This document shows positions 31,447 through 32,177 of a stretch of 32,177 nt of DNA, in pieces. This stretch comes from Gammaproteobacteria bacterium 54_18_T64 (GTDB taxonomy: Bacteria; Pseudomonadota; Gammaproteobacteria; Pseudomonadales; Porticoccaceae). How positions within the stretch are numbered: position 1 is the stretch's first letter; every line of letters starts with the position of its first letter. The DNA lies in assembly GCA_002162825.1 (NCBI GenBank), contig MAAU01000074.1:1-32177 (forward strand), written 5' to 3'. The position numbers were made by a program, and so were the translations under genes. The notes beneath the pieces were generated by a model, which made no database searches, was not told the origin of the DNA, and saw only the letters and a list, made by a program, of their open reading frames with translations.

Positions 31447-32177
31447 TTACACGCTGTAGTACATATCGAACTCAACGGGGTGAGTGGTCATGTTGAGTTT
31501 TTCAACTTCTTCCATCTTCAGGGCGATGTAAGCATCGATGACGTCGTCATCCATTACGCCACCGACTTTAAGAAACTCGCGATCAGTGTCGAGAGCTTCC
31601 AGGGCTTGCTCCAGTGAAGAGGCAACGGTCGGTATAGCGGCAGCTTCTTCGGGGGGCAGGTCGTAAAGATCTTTGTCGGCGGGGTCGCCGGGGTGGATCT
31701 TGTTTTTAATACCGTCGAGGCCGGCCATCAACATGGCGGTGAAAGCCAGGTAGGGGTTGGCTGTGGGATCGGGGAAGCGCACTTCAATACGACGTGCTTT
31801 AGGGTTCGGCACGTGTGGAATGCGGATAGAGGCAGAGCGGTTACGCGCCGAGTAGGCGAGCATAACCGGTGCTTCAAAGCCGGGAACCAGACGCTTGTAA
31901 GAGTTGGTTGAGGCATTGGCAAAGGCGTTGATAGCGCGTGCGTGCTTGATGATGCCGCCAATGTAGAACAGTGCAGTTTCAGACATACCCGCGTAGACGT
32001 CACCGGTGAAGATATTAGTGCCATCTTTGGACAATGACTGGTGGACGTGCATACCAGAACCGTTGTCGCCAACCAGGGGCTTGGGCATAAACGTTGCTGT
32101 TTTACCGTAGGCGTGAGCAACGTTGTGTGTGCAGTACTTAAAGATTTGAATCTCGTCAGCTTTTTGCGTCAGCGTGG
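31447..32177 (-). CDS. glnA: Glutamine synthetase type I, C-terminal part (5' end outside window)
   Basis: The visible 242 residues are the C-terminal half of dodecameric GSI-beta, which makes glutamine from glutamate, ammonia and ATP. Motifs are [20 protein letters not shown], the glutamate/metal segment [24 protein letters not shown], the ATP/metal part [20 protein letters not shown] with [11 protein letters not shown], and the adenylylation loop [10 protein letters not shown] with its Tyr. The end EFDMYYSV is canonical. Regulation by adenylylation (GlnE) and by NtrBC, encoded downstream, is expected. The promoter lies outside the window. Confidence 0.98.
   Translation of the reverse strand, partial: TLTQKADEIQIFKYCTHNVAHAYGKTATFMPKPLVGDNGSGMHVHQSLSKDGTNIFTGDVYAGMSETALFYIGGIIKHARAINAFANASTNSYKRLVPGFEAPVMLAYSARNRSASIRIPHVPNPKARRIEVRFPDPTANPYLAFTAMLMAGLDGIKNKIHPGDPADKDLYDLPPEEAAAIPTVASSLEQALEALDTDREFLKVGGVMDDDVIDAYIALKMEEVEKLNMTTHPVEFDMYYSV

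Overview
The window is an ordinary-looking stretch of gammaproteobacterial chromosome that carries one accessory-looking operon. The gene orders nrdR-ribD-ribE-ribB-ribH-nusB-thiL-pgpA and gpmI/rhodanese/grxC/secB next to glnA-ntrB-ntrC, with envC and a C-terminal processing protease nearby, resemble Pseudomonas and Marinobacter relatives. A marine member of the Cellvibrionales/Pseudomonadales (Spongiibacteraceae-like) is my best guess; this rests on family and synteny memory, not on a search. No rRNA, tRNA, CRISPR array, insertion sequence or phage gene was seen.

Layout. 1-2249 (+): the end of a valine-degradation cluster (enoyl-CoA hydratase tail, 3-hydroxyisobutyryl-CoA hydrolase, mmsB). 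2438-4249 (+): a GAF-GGDEF-EAL protein whose EAL domain has lost key residues. 4294-12596 (-): ten closely packed genes read from speD. In order they are speD (AdoMet decarboxylase), an unknown lipoprotein, a tandem DUF350 membrane protein, a membrane-anchored spermidine-synthase-like aminopropyltransferase, DUF2170 (YjfI), a PspA/IM30 protein (YjfJ), DUF2491 (YjfK), a small basic protein, a two-TM potassium channel and a rhomboid protease. 12597-12999: the divergent intergenic region with two leader hairpins. 13000-21827 (+): glyA, then nrdR and the riboflavin operon running through nusB, thiL, pgpA and a periplasmic retropepsin-like protein to hisF. 21986-26445 (-): a DUF6316 protein, a C-terminal processing protease, envC and gpmI. 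26681-27940 (+): a rhodanese-fold protein lacking the catalytic Cys, grxC and secB, closed by a strong terminator. 28027-32177 (-): ntrC, ntrB, a DUF4124 protein, the glnA terminator and the 3' part of glnA.

The most interesting system is the 8.3-kb speD-to-rhomboid operon. It combines complete decarboxylated-AdoMet production, a membrane-tethered aminopropyltransferase, a PspA-type membrane-stress protein, three uncharacterised Yjf-type families, an ion channel, a lipoprotein and an intramembrane protease. Related neighbourhoods (E. coli yjfIJKLMC) usually include an ATP-grasp glutathionylspermidine-synthase-like ligase (YjfC). None is present here, so this version would make a polyamine or polyamine-like product without the usual ligase. 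My inference is an envelope-stress module coupling polyamine chemistry at the membrane to PspA and K+ flux. The operon also contains a 16-bp perfect inverted repeat, a second intercistronic hairpin, a palindromic repeat element and a C9 coding tract.

The housekeeping blocks are mostly standard. Exceptions are the RibA-like half of RibB without its zinc cysteines, the rhodanese with Asp for Cys, a C10/A8 homopolymer inside the DUF4124 gene, and an NtrC-box-like site upstream of ntrB.
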